A program made the translations under genes and the position numbers. A stretch of 64,000 nt of DNA from Bacteroidota bacterium (lineage in GTDB: Bacteria; Bacteroidota; Bacteroidia; UKL13-3), in the NCBI GenBank assembly GCA_027484685.1, contig JAIXSO010000047.1, forward strand, positions 1 to 64,000, in the 5' to 3' direction. Under the pieces are notes generated by a model, which was not told the DNA's origin, did no database searches, and saw only the letters and a program-made list of their open reading frames with translations. Position 1 is the first letter of the stretch; each line of letters begins with the position of its first letter. Positions 47,352-56,945 of the stretch are shown one piece after another.

Positions 47352-48803
47352 TTGCCACAAACAGCAGCACAGCATAAACAAAAAACAATATCCAGCCTAA
47401 AATGGTCTGGTATTAACCAAATATTCAAACAAAGTTTGAATATTGGTATTGGTATTATGTTAGCCCGTTTATTATCTCCTACCGAATTTGGATTATTAGG
47501 TATGGTAACTGTAATTACTGGATTTATGCAATTATTCAATGATTTTGGCTTTGGTGCAGCACTGATTCATAAAAGCGATGCCAATGAAACGGATTATAAC
47601 AGTGTTTTTTGGTTTAACTTATTTACAGGTTTTATTTTTTCAGGCTTACTCATTATTGGTAGTACATTTATTGCTGCATTTTACCATAACCCTGATTTAA
47701 AAATAATTATTATTAGTATTTCGTTCTTATTTATTATTCAGGCATTTAGTTATGTACAATATACATTAATAAAAAAAGCGCTTAACTTTAAAGTACTGTT
47801 TTTTGCCGAACTAAGCGCTATCATAATTTCAGGATGCACCGCCTTGTATTTGGCATACAATCATTATGGAGTATATAGTTTAATTGTTCAAACACTTTTA
47901 AATAGTGCCATTTTAGGTATTATTATTTGGATTAATTCTCAATGGATGCCAAAATTTAAATTCTCCATAGTTGCCATCAAACAGCTACTTAAATACAGTG
48001 TACCATTAATGGGTTCTAATGCATTGGGGTATTTATTAGGAAATGTAGATAAAATTTTAATTGGCCGTTTTTTAGGAACAGCAAGCTTGGGACTTTATTC
48101 TCGAGCGTATTCTCTCATGATTTTTCCAGTTGGTCAAATAAGTGGGGTTATTTCACAAGTAATGTTTCCTTCATTGGCATTGATTCAAAATGATAAAGAA
48201 AAAATAAAAACCATTTATTTAAAAATGAATCAAGTAATTAGTTTCGTAACTTTCCCATTAATGGCATTGGCTTTTGTACTTGCCGAACCATTTGTAATGG
48301 TTGTTTTAGGGCCTCAATGGAAAGAAATGATTCCCATTTTTAAAATATTAACCATTGTTGGCGCTTTGCAATCTGTTGGGACCCTTGTTGGTAATATTTT
48401 TATGGCACTTGGTGAAACAAAATTATATTTAAAAGTAAATTTTTTTTCTGGAATAATACTGATATTAGCATCTATAATAGGACTTCAATTTGGAATTATT
48501 GGCGTTTCAATTGCACTTTTAATTGCCACAATTAGTATCGCTCTGCCGCAATGGTATTTAACCGGAACCCTAATCAATTTAGATTTAAAAAAATATACTA
48601 CTGCATTCGGGAAAAATATATTACAAGTTGTAATTTTAGTAGCTGTATTTTTGACACCAATTATTTTTAACATTCAATTGTCGTATCAAATTCAATTAGT
48701 TATTTTTCCTTTAATGGCAATCACTATTTATGCAATACTATCAATGATAATAAATAAAAATTTAGTGGAAAATATTATTGATACAATAAAAAACAAACTG
48801 TAG
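47352..48803 (+). CDS. Polysaccharide flippase, WzxC-like (MOP superfamily)
   Basis: A 483-aa inner-membrane protein with about 14 helices. 'SLKWSGINQIFKQSLNIGIG' and 'IMLARLLSPTEFGLLGMVTV' form the typical start of PST/WzxC transporters. 'LLKYSVPLMGSNALGYLLGN' and 'VDKILIGRFLGTASLGLYSR' lie in the middle. It would move lipid-linked oligosaccharide units to the periplasmic face. The start is TTG 47352. The methyltransferase begins 3 bp downstream. A second, different flippase is encoded at 54232. Confidence 0.88.
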   Translation: MPQTAAQHKQKTISSLKWSGINQIFKQSLNIGIGIMLARLLSPTEFGLLGMVTVITGFMQLFNDFGFGAALIHKSDANETDYNSVFWFNLFTGFIFSGLLIIGSTFIAAFYHNPDLKIIIISISFLFIIQAFSYVQYTLIKKALNFKVLFFAELSAIIISGCTALYLAYNHYGVYSLIVQTLLNSAILGIIIWINSQWMPKFKFSIVAIKQLLKYSVPLMGSNALGYLLGNVDKILIGRFLGTASLGLYSRAYSLMIFPVGQISGVISQVMFPSLALIQNDKEKIKTIYLKMNQVISFVTFPLMALAFVLAEPFVMVVLGPQWKEMIPIFKILTIVGALQSVGTLVGNIFMALGETKLYLKVNFFSGIILILASIIGLQFGIIGVSIALLIATISIALPQWYLTGTLINLDLKKYTTAFGKNILQVVILVAVFLTPIIFNIQLSYQIQLVIFPLMAITIYAILSMIINKNLVENIIDTIKNKL

Positions 48804-48806
48804 TTA

Positions 48807-49478
48807 ATGGATTTGAAAAGAGAACGATTTATCAATTGGATGATTACCGAAATATTTGAAAAATATTTTAAACAACAAACCAATAAATACTTAAAAGGCC
48901 GTTTAATTGATATAGGATGCGGAGTAAAGCCATACAAAGAAATGTTGAAGCATTTGGTTACCGAACATGTTGGTGTTGACCATGAAGGTACCACACACAA
49001 TAAATCAGAAGTAAATTTAATTGGTACCGCTTATGCCATTCCTGCTGAAAATGAAACTTTTGATAGCGCTATTTGCACCGCTGTTCTAGAACATCTAGAA
49101 GAGCCAGAAGCAGCTGTTAGAGAATGTTACAGAGTGCTTAAACCGGGAGGTCATGCCATTTATTCTATGCCGTTTATTTGGCATGTACACGAAGCACCTA
49201 GAGATTTTTACAGATATACAAGGTACGGATTACAATACCTATTTGAAAAAGCAGGATTTGAAATCATTGAAATAAAACCATTATCTGGTTTTGTAGTAAC
49301 TTTTTTACAACTGCACATTTATTTAGTTGATGGTAAATTTAACAAAGGTATTGTGCGTAAAATAAAAATATTAGATGCCTATATCTGGATTTGCCATAAA
49401 ATGGGATTATATTTAAACAAAAAAGACCATAGCCATGATTGGACTTGGATGTATGTAGTAACAGCTAAGAAAAAATAA
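48807..49478 (+). CDS. Class I SAM-dependent methyltransferase
   Basis: A 223-aa soluble enzyme. 'GRLIDIGCGVKPYKEML' is the SAM-binding motif I, 'EHVGVDHEGT' the following acidic strand, 'FDSAICTAVLEHLEEPEAAV' and 'ECYRVLKPGGHAIYSMPFIW' motifs of the Methyltransf_11 fold. It probably methylates a sugar or carrier-linked glycan; the acceptor is not evident. It lies tightly between the flippase (3 bp) and the first ketoisomerase (8 bp). Confidence 0.88.
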   Translation: MDLKRERFINWMITEIFEKYFKQQTNKYLKGRLIDIGCGVKPYKEMLKHLVTEHVGVDHEGTTHNKSEVNLIGTAYAIPAENETFDSAICTAVLEHLEEPEAAVRECYRVLKPGGHAIYSMPFIWHVHEAPRDFYRYTRYGLQYLFEKAGFEIIEIKPLSGFVVTFLQLHIYLVDGKFNKGIVRKIKILDAYIWICHKMGLYLNKKDHSHDWTWMYVVTAKKK

Positions 49479-49486
49479 AATTAACG

Positions 49487-49894
49487 ATGAAAGAAAAACC
49501 TGAAATTATTAATCTTCCCAAGTTTCTTGACCCAAGAGGTAATCTTTCTTTTATAGAGAATAATAAACAAATACCATTTAAAATTGCCAGAACTTATTGG
49601 ATTTACGATGTACCTGGTGGTGAAACTCGTGGAGGCCATGCATACCATCATTTACAAGAATTTATTGTGGCTTTAAGTGGTAGTTTTGATGTGGTTTTGA
49701 ATGATGGAAATAAAGAGTATCGATTTAATTTAAATCGTTCTTATTATGGTCTTTATGTTCCTAAAATGTTTTGGCGTAGTATGGAAAATTTCTCTACTAA
49801 TTCATTAGCTTTAGTTTTAGCTGATAACGATTATAAAGAAGCGGATTATATAAGAGATTTCGAAAAATTTAAACTACTAAAAAATGCAAAATAA
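49487..49894 (+). CDS. Sugar 3,4-ketoisomerase (FdtA/WxcM-like), paralogue 1
   Basis: A 135-aa cupin of the type that moves the keto group of dTDP-4-keto-6-deoxyglucose from C4 to C3. 'ARTYWIYDVPGGETRGGHAY' followed by 'HHLQEFIVALSGSFDVVLND' is the core. The usual catalytic 'RGxHAH' pair reads 'RGGHAY' here: His51 is kept, but the second His is Tyr53. This may change the stereochemical outcome or mark a partner subunit. It overlaps its paralogue by 11 bp. Confidence 0.85.
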   Translation: MKEKPEIINLPKFLDPRGNLSFIENNKQIPFKIARTYWIYDVPGGETRGGHAYHHLQEFIVALSGSFDVVLNDGNKEYRFNLNRSYYGLYVPKMFWRSMENFSTNSLALVLADNDYKEADYIRDFEKFKLLKNAK

Positions 49895-50303
49895 TATTAC
49901 AGTTTTTGATTGCAATCTTATTTATTTACCTAAAATAGAAAATAGAGCGGGTAATATTACTCCTATTCATAATAATATTGAAATTCCTTTTGCAGTGAAA
50001 AGAATTTTTTATTTATTTGATATTCCTGGTGGTGAATCCAGAGGTGCCCATGCACACAAAGAATGTCATCAGTTTTTAGTAGCAGTAAGTGGCTCATTCG
50101 AAATTCTGTTAGATGATGGAAAATCAAAAAGACTGATTCAACTTAACAGACCCTACATGGGTTTGCATATTCCTCCTGGTATCTGGGCATCAGAAATTAA
50201 CTTTTCTTCAGGCTCAATTTGTTTGGTTTTAGCATCGCATACCTACAACGAGGATGATTATATTAGAAATTATGAAGATTTTTTAAAGATCAAAACCAAA
50301 TGA
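49884..50303 (+). CDS. fdtA: Sugar 3,4-ketoisomerase (FdtA/WxcM-like), paralogue 2
   Basis: A 139-aa cupin with the full active-site signature '[20 protein letters not shown]' (His56 and His58). 'RIFYLFDIP' precedes it and '[15 protein letters not shown]' follows. In FdtA this enzyme yields dTDP-3-keto-6-deoxygalactose for Fuc3NAc; the QdtA relatives yield the glucose form for Qui3NAc. Which applies here cannot be decided by eye. The downstream acetyltransferase overlaps it by 4 bp (ATGA), and the FdtB-like aminotransferase follows. Confidence 0.88.
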   Translation: MQNNITVFDCNLIYLPKIENRAGNITPIHNNIEIPFAVKRIFYLFDIPGGESRGAHAHKECHQFLVAVSGSFEILLDDGKSKRLIQLNRPYMGLHIPPGIWASEINFSSGSICLVLASHTYNEDDYIRNYEDFLKIKTK

Positions 50304-50830
50304 TTCACGAAAAAGCTGAGGTTCAAACAAAAAATATAGGTAAAAATACCTTTGTTTGGCAGAACGCAATTATTTTATCAAAAGCCGTTATAGGGGATAA
50401 TTGTAATATTAACTGTCATACCTTTATTGAAAATGATGTAATACTTGGAAATAATGTAACCATTAAGTCTGGTGTATATTTATGGGATGGAATAAATATT
50501 GAAAATAATGTATTTATTGGACCTAACGTAACATTTACTAATGACAAATACCCTAAATCAAAATCATACCCTGAACAATTTCAAAAAACATTAATTAAAG
50601 AGTTTGCATCCATAGGTGCTGGAGCAATCATTTTAGGTGGAATTGAAATTGGAACTAATGCTTTAGTCGGTGCAGGTGCACTAGTTACTAAAAATGTTCC
50701 CCCTTTTGCTATAGTTAAAGGAAATCCAGCAAAAGTGGTGGGATTTATTAATAAAGATGGTTCTAAAATGAAACAAATAGACAATTATTTTATTTCGAAT
50801 TCAGGAGAAAAATTTTACATAAATTCTTAA
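50300..50830 (+). CDS. Left-handed beta-helix acetyltransferase (FdtC/QdtC-like)
   Basis: A 176-aa hexapeptide-repeat enzyme. Repeats such as '[20 protein letters not shown]' and '[20 protein letters not shown]' build the helix. '[17 protein letters not shown]' and '[20 protein letters not shown]' are the active-site edges, and '[18 protein letters not shown]' is the usual cap. It probably N-acetylates the 3-amino sugar produced by the neighbouring aminotransferase. It starts inside the preceding stop and ends directly before the aminotransferase ATG, so the gene group is compact. Confidence 0.88.
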   Translation: MIHEKAEVQTKNIGKNTFVWQNAIILSKAVIGDNCNINCHTFIENDVILGNNVTIKSGVYLWDGINIENNVFIGPNVTFTNDKYPKSKSYPEQFQKTLIKEFASIGAGAIILGGIEIGTNALVGAGALVTKNVPPFAIVKGNPAKVVGFINKDGSKMKQIDNYFISNSGEKFYINS

Positions 50831-51928
50831 ATGAAAATACCATTCTTAAATTTCACCCCAATGCATGTACCTATTAAACAGGAAATCATGCAAACTTTCG
50901 AAGCTTTTTACGACAGCAATTGGTATGTATTAGGCGATAAGGTAAAACAATTTGAAGCTGATTATGCGCAATTTAATCAAACTGAATATGCTGTTGGAAT
51001 AAGTAATGGTTTAGATGCATTACATATTGCACTCATGTCACTTGGAATTGGAAAAGGAGATGAAGTAATTGTGCCTTCAAATACCTATATAGCAACTGCA
51101 TTGGCAGTTTCATACGTAGGTGCTACACCCATTTTTGTAGAGCCTAATATTGAAACCTACAATATAGACCCTAATCTAATTGAAGCAGCCATTACTAATA
51201 AAACAAAAGCCATTATGCCCGTTCATTTGTACGGCCAAGCGTGCGAAATGGAAGCTATTAAAGCCATTGCAGTTAAGTATAATTTATACATTATAGAAGA
51301 TAATGCACAAAGCCAAGGCGCTCAGTTCAATAATATTTATACAGGTGCTTGGGGCGATATCAATGGAACAAGTTTTTACCCAGGTAAAAACCTAGGTGCT
51401 TTAGGCGATGCAGGTGCTATTACTACTAATAATAAAGATTTAGCACAAAAAGCCATGGTATTACGAAATTATGGTTCTCAAAAAAAATATTACAACGAAG
51501 TAATTGGCCATAATATGCGTATAGATGAATGCCAAGCAGCAATTTTAAGTGTTAAACTAAAATACTTAAATAATTGGACAGAACAACGCCAACAAATAGC
51601 CAATTGGTATCATGAAGAATTAGCAGGCATTGAACAAATCGTTTTACCCAAAACAGCATTAAAAGCTACTCATGTGTATCATTTATATGTTATTAGAACA
51701 AAAAAACGGGATGAATTGCAAAAACACTTAAATGATAGCCATATTGGAACATTAATCCACTACCCTATTCCACCTCATTTGCAACAAGCTTATGCACATT
51801 TAGGCCATAAAACAGGTGATTTCCCAATTGCTGAAGAAATAGCAAATACTTGCTTAAGCTTACCAATGTGGCCAGGTATGACAAAGGAAATGGTGGTCGA
51901 AATTAAAGATGTAATGAAACAATTTTGA
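50831..51928 (+). CDS. fdtB: dTDP-3-amino-3,6-dideoxyhexose transaminase (FdtB/QdtB-like)
   Basis: A 365-aa DegT-family PLP enzyme. 'IPFLNFTPMHVPIKQEI', 'GISNGLDALHIALMSLGIG', 'YIIEDNAQSQGAQF' and 'TSFYPGKNLGALGDAGAITT' (PLP lysine K186) match FdtB/QdtB. It aminates C3 of the 3-keto sugar from the ketoisomerases. Together with those and the acetyltransferase it gives dTDP-Fuc3NAc or dTDP-Qui3NAc. The rmlA and rmlB genes needed for the dTDP-4-keto precursor are not in this window. Confidence 0.92.
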   Translation: MKIPFLNFTPMHVPIKQEIMQTFEAFYDSNWYVLGDKVKQFEADYAQFNQTEYAVGISNGLDALHIALMSLGIGKGDEVIVPSNTYIATALAVSYVGATPIFVEPNIETYNIDPNLIEAAITNKTKAIMPVHLYGQACEMEAIKAIAVKYNLYIIEDNAQSQGAQFNNIYTGAWGDINGTSFYPGKNLGALGDAGAITTNNKDLAQKAMVLRNYGSQKKYYNEVIGHNMRIDECQAAILSVKLKYLNNWTEQRQQIANWYHEELAGIEQIVLPKTALKATHVYHLYVIRTKKRDELQKHLNDSHIGTLIHYPIPPHLQQAYAHLGHKTGDFPIAEEIANTCLSLPMWPGMTKEMVVEIKDVMKQF

Positions 51929-51995
51929 AACAAAAGTCAATCGAAAAACCACTTTATTAAAAACCGATATATATAAATTTTTTGAGCCTTACTTT

Positions 51996-53243
51996 ATGAG
52001 AAAAACTAGTAATATTGGTGTATTTTTGACTTTTTTATTTTGGCCTTTGCTTAGTTTAATTTTAACTTATAGGCATCTTAAGCAAAGTACAACGCAAAAT
52101 GCTATTTGGCTATACAATGTTTTTTTGGGATTAACATTTTCATTTTACACGTTTTCTGATTGCGCTAGATATGCTGAAGAATTAAAATTATATCATAGTC
52201 AGTTTAAATTTACCTTCTTAGAATTTATTAATCATGTTTTCTTTTCTGTTGATTCAAGAATCGATTTCATACAACCCCTAATTACTTATTTAGTTTCCTT
52301 ATTTACTGATAGCTCCTCAATACTTTTAGGTAGTTTTGGTTTATTTTACGGTTATTTTTATTCACGAAATATTTGGTTTGCAATAACTAGAATTAAGTCA
52401 AAAGTTAGAATTGAGGCGCTTTCGTATTTTTTAATTTTATTCATTCTTGTTCCTATGTGGAATATAAATGGATTCCGTTTTTATGCCGCAACTCATGTTT
52501 TTATTTATGGATTTAATTTGTTTGTATTCAAAAAAGAAAATTTTAAAGGGTTATTTTTTATAATTTTCAGTTTATTTGTTCATGATACATTCATAATAGC
52601 AATAAGTGTCTTTTTTTTTTTTTTTTTATTAAAGAATAAAACCCAAATAATATTTTATTTTTATTTAATTTCATTGATTTTTTCTAATATAGGAAGAAAT
52701 TTTGCTTCTGACTTTTTTGAAAAATTTTCAGGAAATTTGTTATTAAAGGACAGGTCGGGATACTTAAATGAAGAATATGCAATAACTGTTCAATCAAATG
52801 TAGATTCCTGGAATTGGTATGTTAAATATCACTATACACTTATTGATTCACTAGTAATGACGAGTATAATTTGGATTTATTTTTATAGAAAAAAAATATT
52901 ATTTTCAATTAGTCAAAATATGGATTTATTTTCATTTGGGCTATTAATGCTTGGAGTTGTCAATTTTTTAGGAGACATCCCCTCGATGAAAAGATTCCAA
53001 TATGTAGGTTATTTACCTTTATTATTGATGCTTTTTATTTTTTTTCAAGAAACAAATTTTAAAAGAAGACCAGATTGGTATAAAGTATTAAGTTTTTCAA
53101 TTACTTTGTTCTTTTTTATTTTGGAGATTTGGATTGGTTCTATAAATATCTCAGTGGCCTCTATTATTGGGAACCCTTTTAGTATGTATTTTTTTGATTT
53201 CACTTATTCAGTAAATCAATTAATTAAGGACATATTGAATTAG
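51996..53243 (+). CDS. EpsG/Wzy-like polysaccharide polymerase with a 17-T tract
   Basis: A 415-aa membrane protein with about 10 helices. 'YTFSDCARYAEELKLYHSQF' near the N-terminus, 'IDFIQPLITYLVSLF' and 'WNINGFRFYAATHVFIYGFN' are the conserved spots of EpsG-type O-unit polymerases. It would join repeat units in the periplasm. Bases 52611-52627 are an uninterrupted run of 17 T within the frame (encoding five Phe and the first bases of Leu), a strong candidate for slipped-strand length change. A change of one base would truncate the protein. Confidence 0.8.
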   Translation: MRKTSNIGVFLTFLFWPLLSLILTYRHLKQSTTQNAIWLYNVFLGLTFSFYTFSDCARYAEELKLYHSQFKFTFLEFINHVFFSVDSRIDFIQPLITYLVSLFTDSSSILLGSFGLFYGYFYSRNIWFAITRIKSKVRIEALSYFLILFILVPMWNINGFRFYAATHVFIYGFNLFVFKKENFKGLFFIIFSLFVHDTFIIAISVFFFFFLLKNKTQIIFYFYLISLIFSNIGRNFASDFFEKFSGNLLLKDRSGYLNEEYAITVQSNVDSWNWYVKYHYTLIDSLVMTSIIWIYFYRKKILFSISQNMDLFSFGLLMLGVVNFLGDIPSMKRFQYVGYLPLLLMLFIFFQETNFKRRPDWYKVLSFSITLFFFILEIWIGSINISVASIIGNPFSMYFFDFTYSVNQLIKDILN

Positions 53244-53617
53244 TTATATATGCATTATTATGGTTTCTTTTTTTTGAAAATTCAGTATTATTTAAATTGT
53301 TTATAGGATTTTAAATATTTGTGTTTTATAGTTTTGTGTTGTTATGAAAAATTATTTTACTTACAAAATTGTCAAATTACATATGATTTTCAATATAGCA
53401 ACTTGTGAATGAGCGTTAACCTTTTACTCTTTTGGGGACCTGTTAAGTTTAAAAGAGTAAAGTATTTCTTACTATAGTTAGTATTTCAGGAGCCAATTGT
53501 AAATTTTCTGATTTAAATTTTTAAGCACCATGTATTAATTCTCCTTTTATACCTACATTTTGATCAATATTATTATAGTTAATATTAATAATATATTTTA
53601 ATTTAAATCTTAAAGAC
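53244..53617. other. AT-rich gap with one inverted repeat
   Basis: No gene is seen in this 374-bp stretch. 'tttactctttt' (53423-53433) and 'aaaagagtaaa' (53451-53461) form an 11-bp inverted repeat with a 17-base loop. It could end transcription from the polymerase gene, but no T-run follows. Confidence 0.5.
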
Positions 53618-54235
53618 ATGGTAAAAAAAACAATAAAGGCCATTTATCATAAAATTAGAGATAGTTGGCAATTAATAAGTTATTATATAAAATATATTAA
53701 GAACTTTTATATCCCTAATTTTAGGAATATTTTTCATCATAAAATTAGTTTAAATGGTCATTGTAACTTTAACCAAACTACCCTGTTTCAGGGTTTAGGA
53801 AATGTTAAGATTGGGCATAATTGTAATTTTGGTTATTGGCTTGGAGGCTTTTTTAGATATGGAACTATTGAAATACAAGCAAGATATAGAGAATCTATTA
53901 TATTATTAGGTAATAATATTTTTACAAATAATAATGTATTTATTCTAGCCGCAAATTATATAGAAGTTGGTAATGAAACATTGATAGGACAAAATGTTGT
54001 AATAATGGATCATGAAGCACATGGAATTAATCCTTCAAAAAGGGGAACTATTGGACAAATTGGAGAAGTTATAATAGGAAAAAATGTTTGGATTGGAAAT
54101 AATGTTACAATTTTGAAAAATTCATTTATTGGGGCGAATTCAATTGTTGCCACAGGCGCTGTTGTTACTGGATATTTTCCAGAAAACGTCATTATTGGAG
54201 GAGTACCTGCCAAAGTCATTAAAAATATTGAATGA
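53618..54235 (+). CDS. Hexapeptide-repeat acetyltransferase
   Basis: A 205-aa left-handed beta-helix enzyme with a basic N-terminal extension (MVKKTIKAIYHKIRDSW). 'GNVKIGHNCNFGYWLGGFFR', 'NIFTNNNVFILAANYIEVGN', 'VVIMDHEAHGINPSKR', 'VWIGNNVTILKNSFIGANSI' and 'IIGGVPAKVIKNI' are typical of sugar O-acetyltransferases of the WbbJ/maltose type, with the catalytic His in 'MDHEAHG'. The acceptor is unknown. The flippase gene overlaps its end by 4 bp (ATGA). Confidence 0.88.
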   Translation: MVKKTIKAIYHKIRDSWQLISYYIKYIKNFYIPNFRNIFHHKISLNGHCNFNQTTLFQGLGNVKIGHNCNFGYWLGGFFRYGTIEIQARYRESIILLGNNIFTNNNVFILAANYIEVGNETLIGQNVVIMDHEAHGINPSKRGTIGQIGEVIIGKNVWIGNNVTILKNSFIGANSIVATGAVVTGYFPENVIIGGVPAKVIKNIE

Positions 54236-55713
54236 GTAATAAACAATCATCATATCGTCAAATTGTTAAAGCCACATCCATTTTTGGTGGTGTTCAAGTT
54301 TTTCAAATTATTATTGGCATTATTAGGTCAAAATTTATTGCAGTATTGTTGGGCCCAACAGGAATGGGAATTGCAGGTATACTAAACGCTACTTTGGGTT
54401 TTATTGCAGCATTAACAAATTTTGGGTTAGGAACAAGTGCTGTGAGGGATATTGCTGATGCACACAATTCAAATAACGAAAATAGGCTCATAGTTGTTTC
54501 AACCGTATTTAAACGTTGGATTTGGATTACAGGAACACTTGGTTTCATTCTAACAGCAGTTTTATCACCATGGCTAAGTGAACTTAGCTTTGGAAATCGA
54601 GACTATACATTTGCCTTTGTTTGGATTTCGATAACCCTATTAATTAATCAAATTAGCACAGGACAAGCGGTAATATTACGTGGGATGAGAAAAATTGGTT
54701 ACCTAGCGCAATCAAGTATGATTGGAAGTGTAATAGGGCTGTTAACTACACTTCCTTTGTACTATTTTTATGGATTGAAAGGAATTGTACCTGGAATTAT
54801 AATTACCGCTATCACTTCTTTAGCTCTTACTTGGTTTTATGAACAAAAACTAAATCTGAAATCAGTTTTTGTATCATTAAACCAAACAATAATAGAAGGT
54901 AAAGGCATGCTTAAAATTGGTTTTTTAATTAGTTTAAGCGGATTAATCACAGTTGGAGCATCTTTCGTGGTAAGAATATTTATAAATAATAATGGAGGAA
55001 TAGAACAGGTTGGATTATATAATGCAGGATTTACAGTGATTAACATGTATGTTGGAATGATTTTTACAGCAATGGCAACGGATTATTATCCAAGGCTTTC
55101 TTCAGTATCACATTGCAATACTGAAATGAAAGCTGTTGTAAATCAACAATCGGAGATTGCTATACTCATTATGGCTCCTGTTTTAATAATTTTTTTAGTG
55201 TTTATAGATTGGGTAGTTATTTTACTATATTCCGACCTCTTCTTGCCAATAACAAAAATGATTTATTGGGCGGCTCTTGGAATGTTTTTTAAGGCAGCAA
55301 CTTGGTCAGTTGGATTTATATTTTTGTCTAAAGGAGATAGTAAATTGTTTTTTAGGAATGAAGTTTTATTTAATTTTTATATGCTTGTTTTAAATATTAT
55401 TGGATACAAATATTGGGGTTTGTCTGGCCTTGGTGTATCATTTTTAATTGCCTATATATTATATTTCCTTCAAGTTTATTTGGTTTCTAAATCAAAATTT
55501 TCTTTTTCATTTAATTCATCTTTTATAAAAATATTTTTTTTCCAATTTACATTGGCAATAATAAGTTTTTTGGCAGTTCAAATTTTTAGTAGTTTCTGGG
55601 CTTATGGAATTGGTCTAATTTTGTTGGCTATTTCTAGTTGGTATTCATGGAAACAGCTAGATGAAAGATTAGATATTAAAGGCATATTATCAACTTTCAA
55701 ATCGAAATTTTAA
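54232..55713 (+). CDS. Wzx-like O-antigen flippase
   Basis: A 493-aa MOP-superfamily transporter with about 12-14 helices. 'IVKATSIFGGVQVFQIIIGI', 'IRSKFIAVLLGPTGMGIAGI' and 'NFGLGTSAVRDIADAHNSNN' are typical of Wzx/RfbX translocases in O-antigen loci. It is clearly different from the WzxC-like protein at 47352. It forms a coupled pair with the acetyltransferase before it; the putative glycosyltransferase follows after 21 bp. Confidence 0.88.
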   Translation: MSNKQSSYRQIVKATSIFGGVQVFQIIIGIIRSKFIAVLLGPTGMGIAGILNATLGFIAALTNFGLGTSAVRDIADAHNSNNENRLIVVSTVFKRWIWITGTLGFILTAVLSPWLSELSFGNRDYTFAFVWISITLLINQISTGQAVILRGMRKIGYLAQSSMIGSVIGLLTTLPLYYFYGLKGIVPGIIITAITSLALTWFYEQKLNLKSVFVSLNQTIIEGKGMLKIGFLISLSGLITVGASFVVRIFINNNGGIEQVGLYNAGFTVINMYVGMIFTAMATDYYPRLSSVSHCNTEMKAVVNQQSEIAILIMAPVLIIFLVFIDWVVILLYSDLFLPITKMIYWAALGMFFKAATWSVGFIFLSKGDSKLFFRNEVLFNFYMLVLNIIGYKYWGLSGLGVSFLIAYILYFLQVYLVSKSKFSFSFNSSFIKIFFFQFTLAIISFLAVQIFSSFWAYGIGLILLAISSWYSWKQLDERLDIKGILSTFKSKF

Positions 55714-55734
55714 AGTTTATATTTTTTAATAAAA

Positions 55735-56871
55735 ATGAATATTCTAATATTAGGTGAATATAGTGGTTTCGCAAAAAATTTAAAAAAAGGTTTTATCAAA
55801 CTAGGACATAATGTAATAATTGTAACTGATTGTAATGGCTCAAAAAAAATAACCTCAGATAAAAATGATATTTTATTTAATTTTTCAAAGACTTACTACA
55901 TTAAAGGTAGAGCTCTTCCTTTCATCAAAACATTTAATTGTATATACAATGCCCTATTACTTAATTTTAAAATTTTAAAATGTAACAAGTTCGATTTAAT
56001 TTTAATTGTAAATTCTGAGTTTATTTTTCACAATTTTCTCGAAGATGTTGGTGCATTTAAATGGGTTATTGCTAATAAATTGAATAAAGGAGGAAAAATA
56101 ATACTTAGTGCATGTAGCTACGATCCTGCATTTTATCAATTTCAAAAAGACCTAATTTATTCCCCTTTCTTAACTAATAATGCGAGCTATACATTAAAAT
56201 ATAGCACTGTGAACCACAATAACCTATTTAAGGATGTTGTTTCTTATGTGGACTTGATTGTTCCTACCGAATTTATGTATAGGCTAACAATGGTTAAATA
56301 TCTTAAAGATAATAATATAAATACCAGAATTTCAAAGTGTATAATGCTGCCTTATGAAACCGATATTAAAAATATTGAAACAGAAAAAAATGATAAAATT
56401 ATTATACTTCATGGAATTATAGCAGGTACTAACAGGGGACTGCTTAAAGGTTCTAACCATATTTTGAAAGGTTTAGATTTAGTAAAAAAAAAATATCCTG
56501 AAAAAGTTTCTATTGTTGTTCCAAAAGATTTAGGGTTCGATGAGTATATGAAAATTTTCAAAAGTGCTGATATAGTTATTGATCAAACTTATTCTTATGG
56601 TTTTGGTATGAATGCGGTTATTGCGCTTTCCTATGGAAAAGTATTATTGGGAGGTAATGAGCCCGAGTATAAATCATGTTTAGAAATTCACGATATCCCA
56701 GTAATAAATATTTTACCAGATGAAAATCAAATATTTTTAGAATTAGAAAAATTGATTTTAGATAGAAATAGAATTGAAACTTTAAAAATCGCATCTAGAA
56801 AATTTGCACTGGAAAATATCTCGTGTGAGATCGTTGCGGCCAAATATATTGAATTATTAAAAACCATATAA
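55735..56871 (+). CDS. Putative GT-B fold glycosyltransferase
   Basis: A 378-aa protein with Rossmann-like halves. The N-terminal 'MNILILGEYSGFAKNLKKGF' and 'LGHNVIIVTDCNG' start the acceptor domain. 'KIIILHGIIAGTNRGLLKGS' and 'FKSADIVIDQTYSYGFGMNA' with 'VIALSYGKVLLGGNEPEY' resemble the donor-binding end of GT4-type enzymes, with the usual EX7E region replaced. No specific family is certain. A run of 10 A at 56484-56493 lies in the coding sequence ('LVKKKYPEK'). Confidence 0.65.
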   Translation: MNILILGEYSGFAKNLKKGFIKLGHNVIIVTDCNGSKKITSDKNDILFNFSKTYYIKGRALPFIKTFNCIYNALLLNFKILKCNKFDLILIVNSEFIFHNFLEDVGAFKWVIANKLNKGGKIILSACSYDPAFYQFQKDLIYSPFLTNNASYTLKYSTVNHNNLFKDVVSYVDLIVPTEFMYRLTMVKYLKDNNINTRISKCIMLPYETDIKNIETEKNDKIIILHGIIAGTNRGLLKGSNHILKGLDLVKKKYPEKVSIVVPKDLGFDEYMKIFKSADIVIDQTYSYGFGMNAVIALSYGKVLLGGNEPEYKSCLEIHDIPVINILPDENQIFLELEKLILDRNRIETLKIASRKFALENISCEIVAAKYIELLKTI

Positions 56872-56945
56872 TTAAAATAAAAAAATATCATAAAATATAA
56901 ATTGTAACAAAAATATTTGATAGTTTAATTCAATAAAATTTCCAC

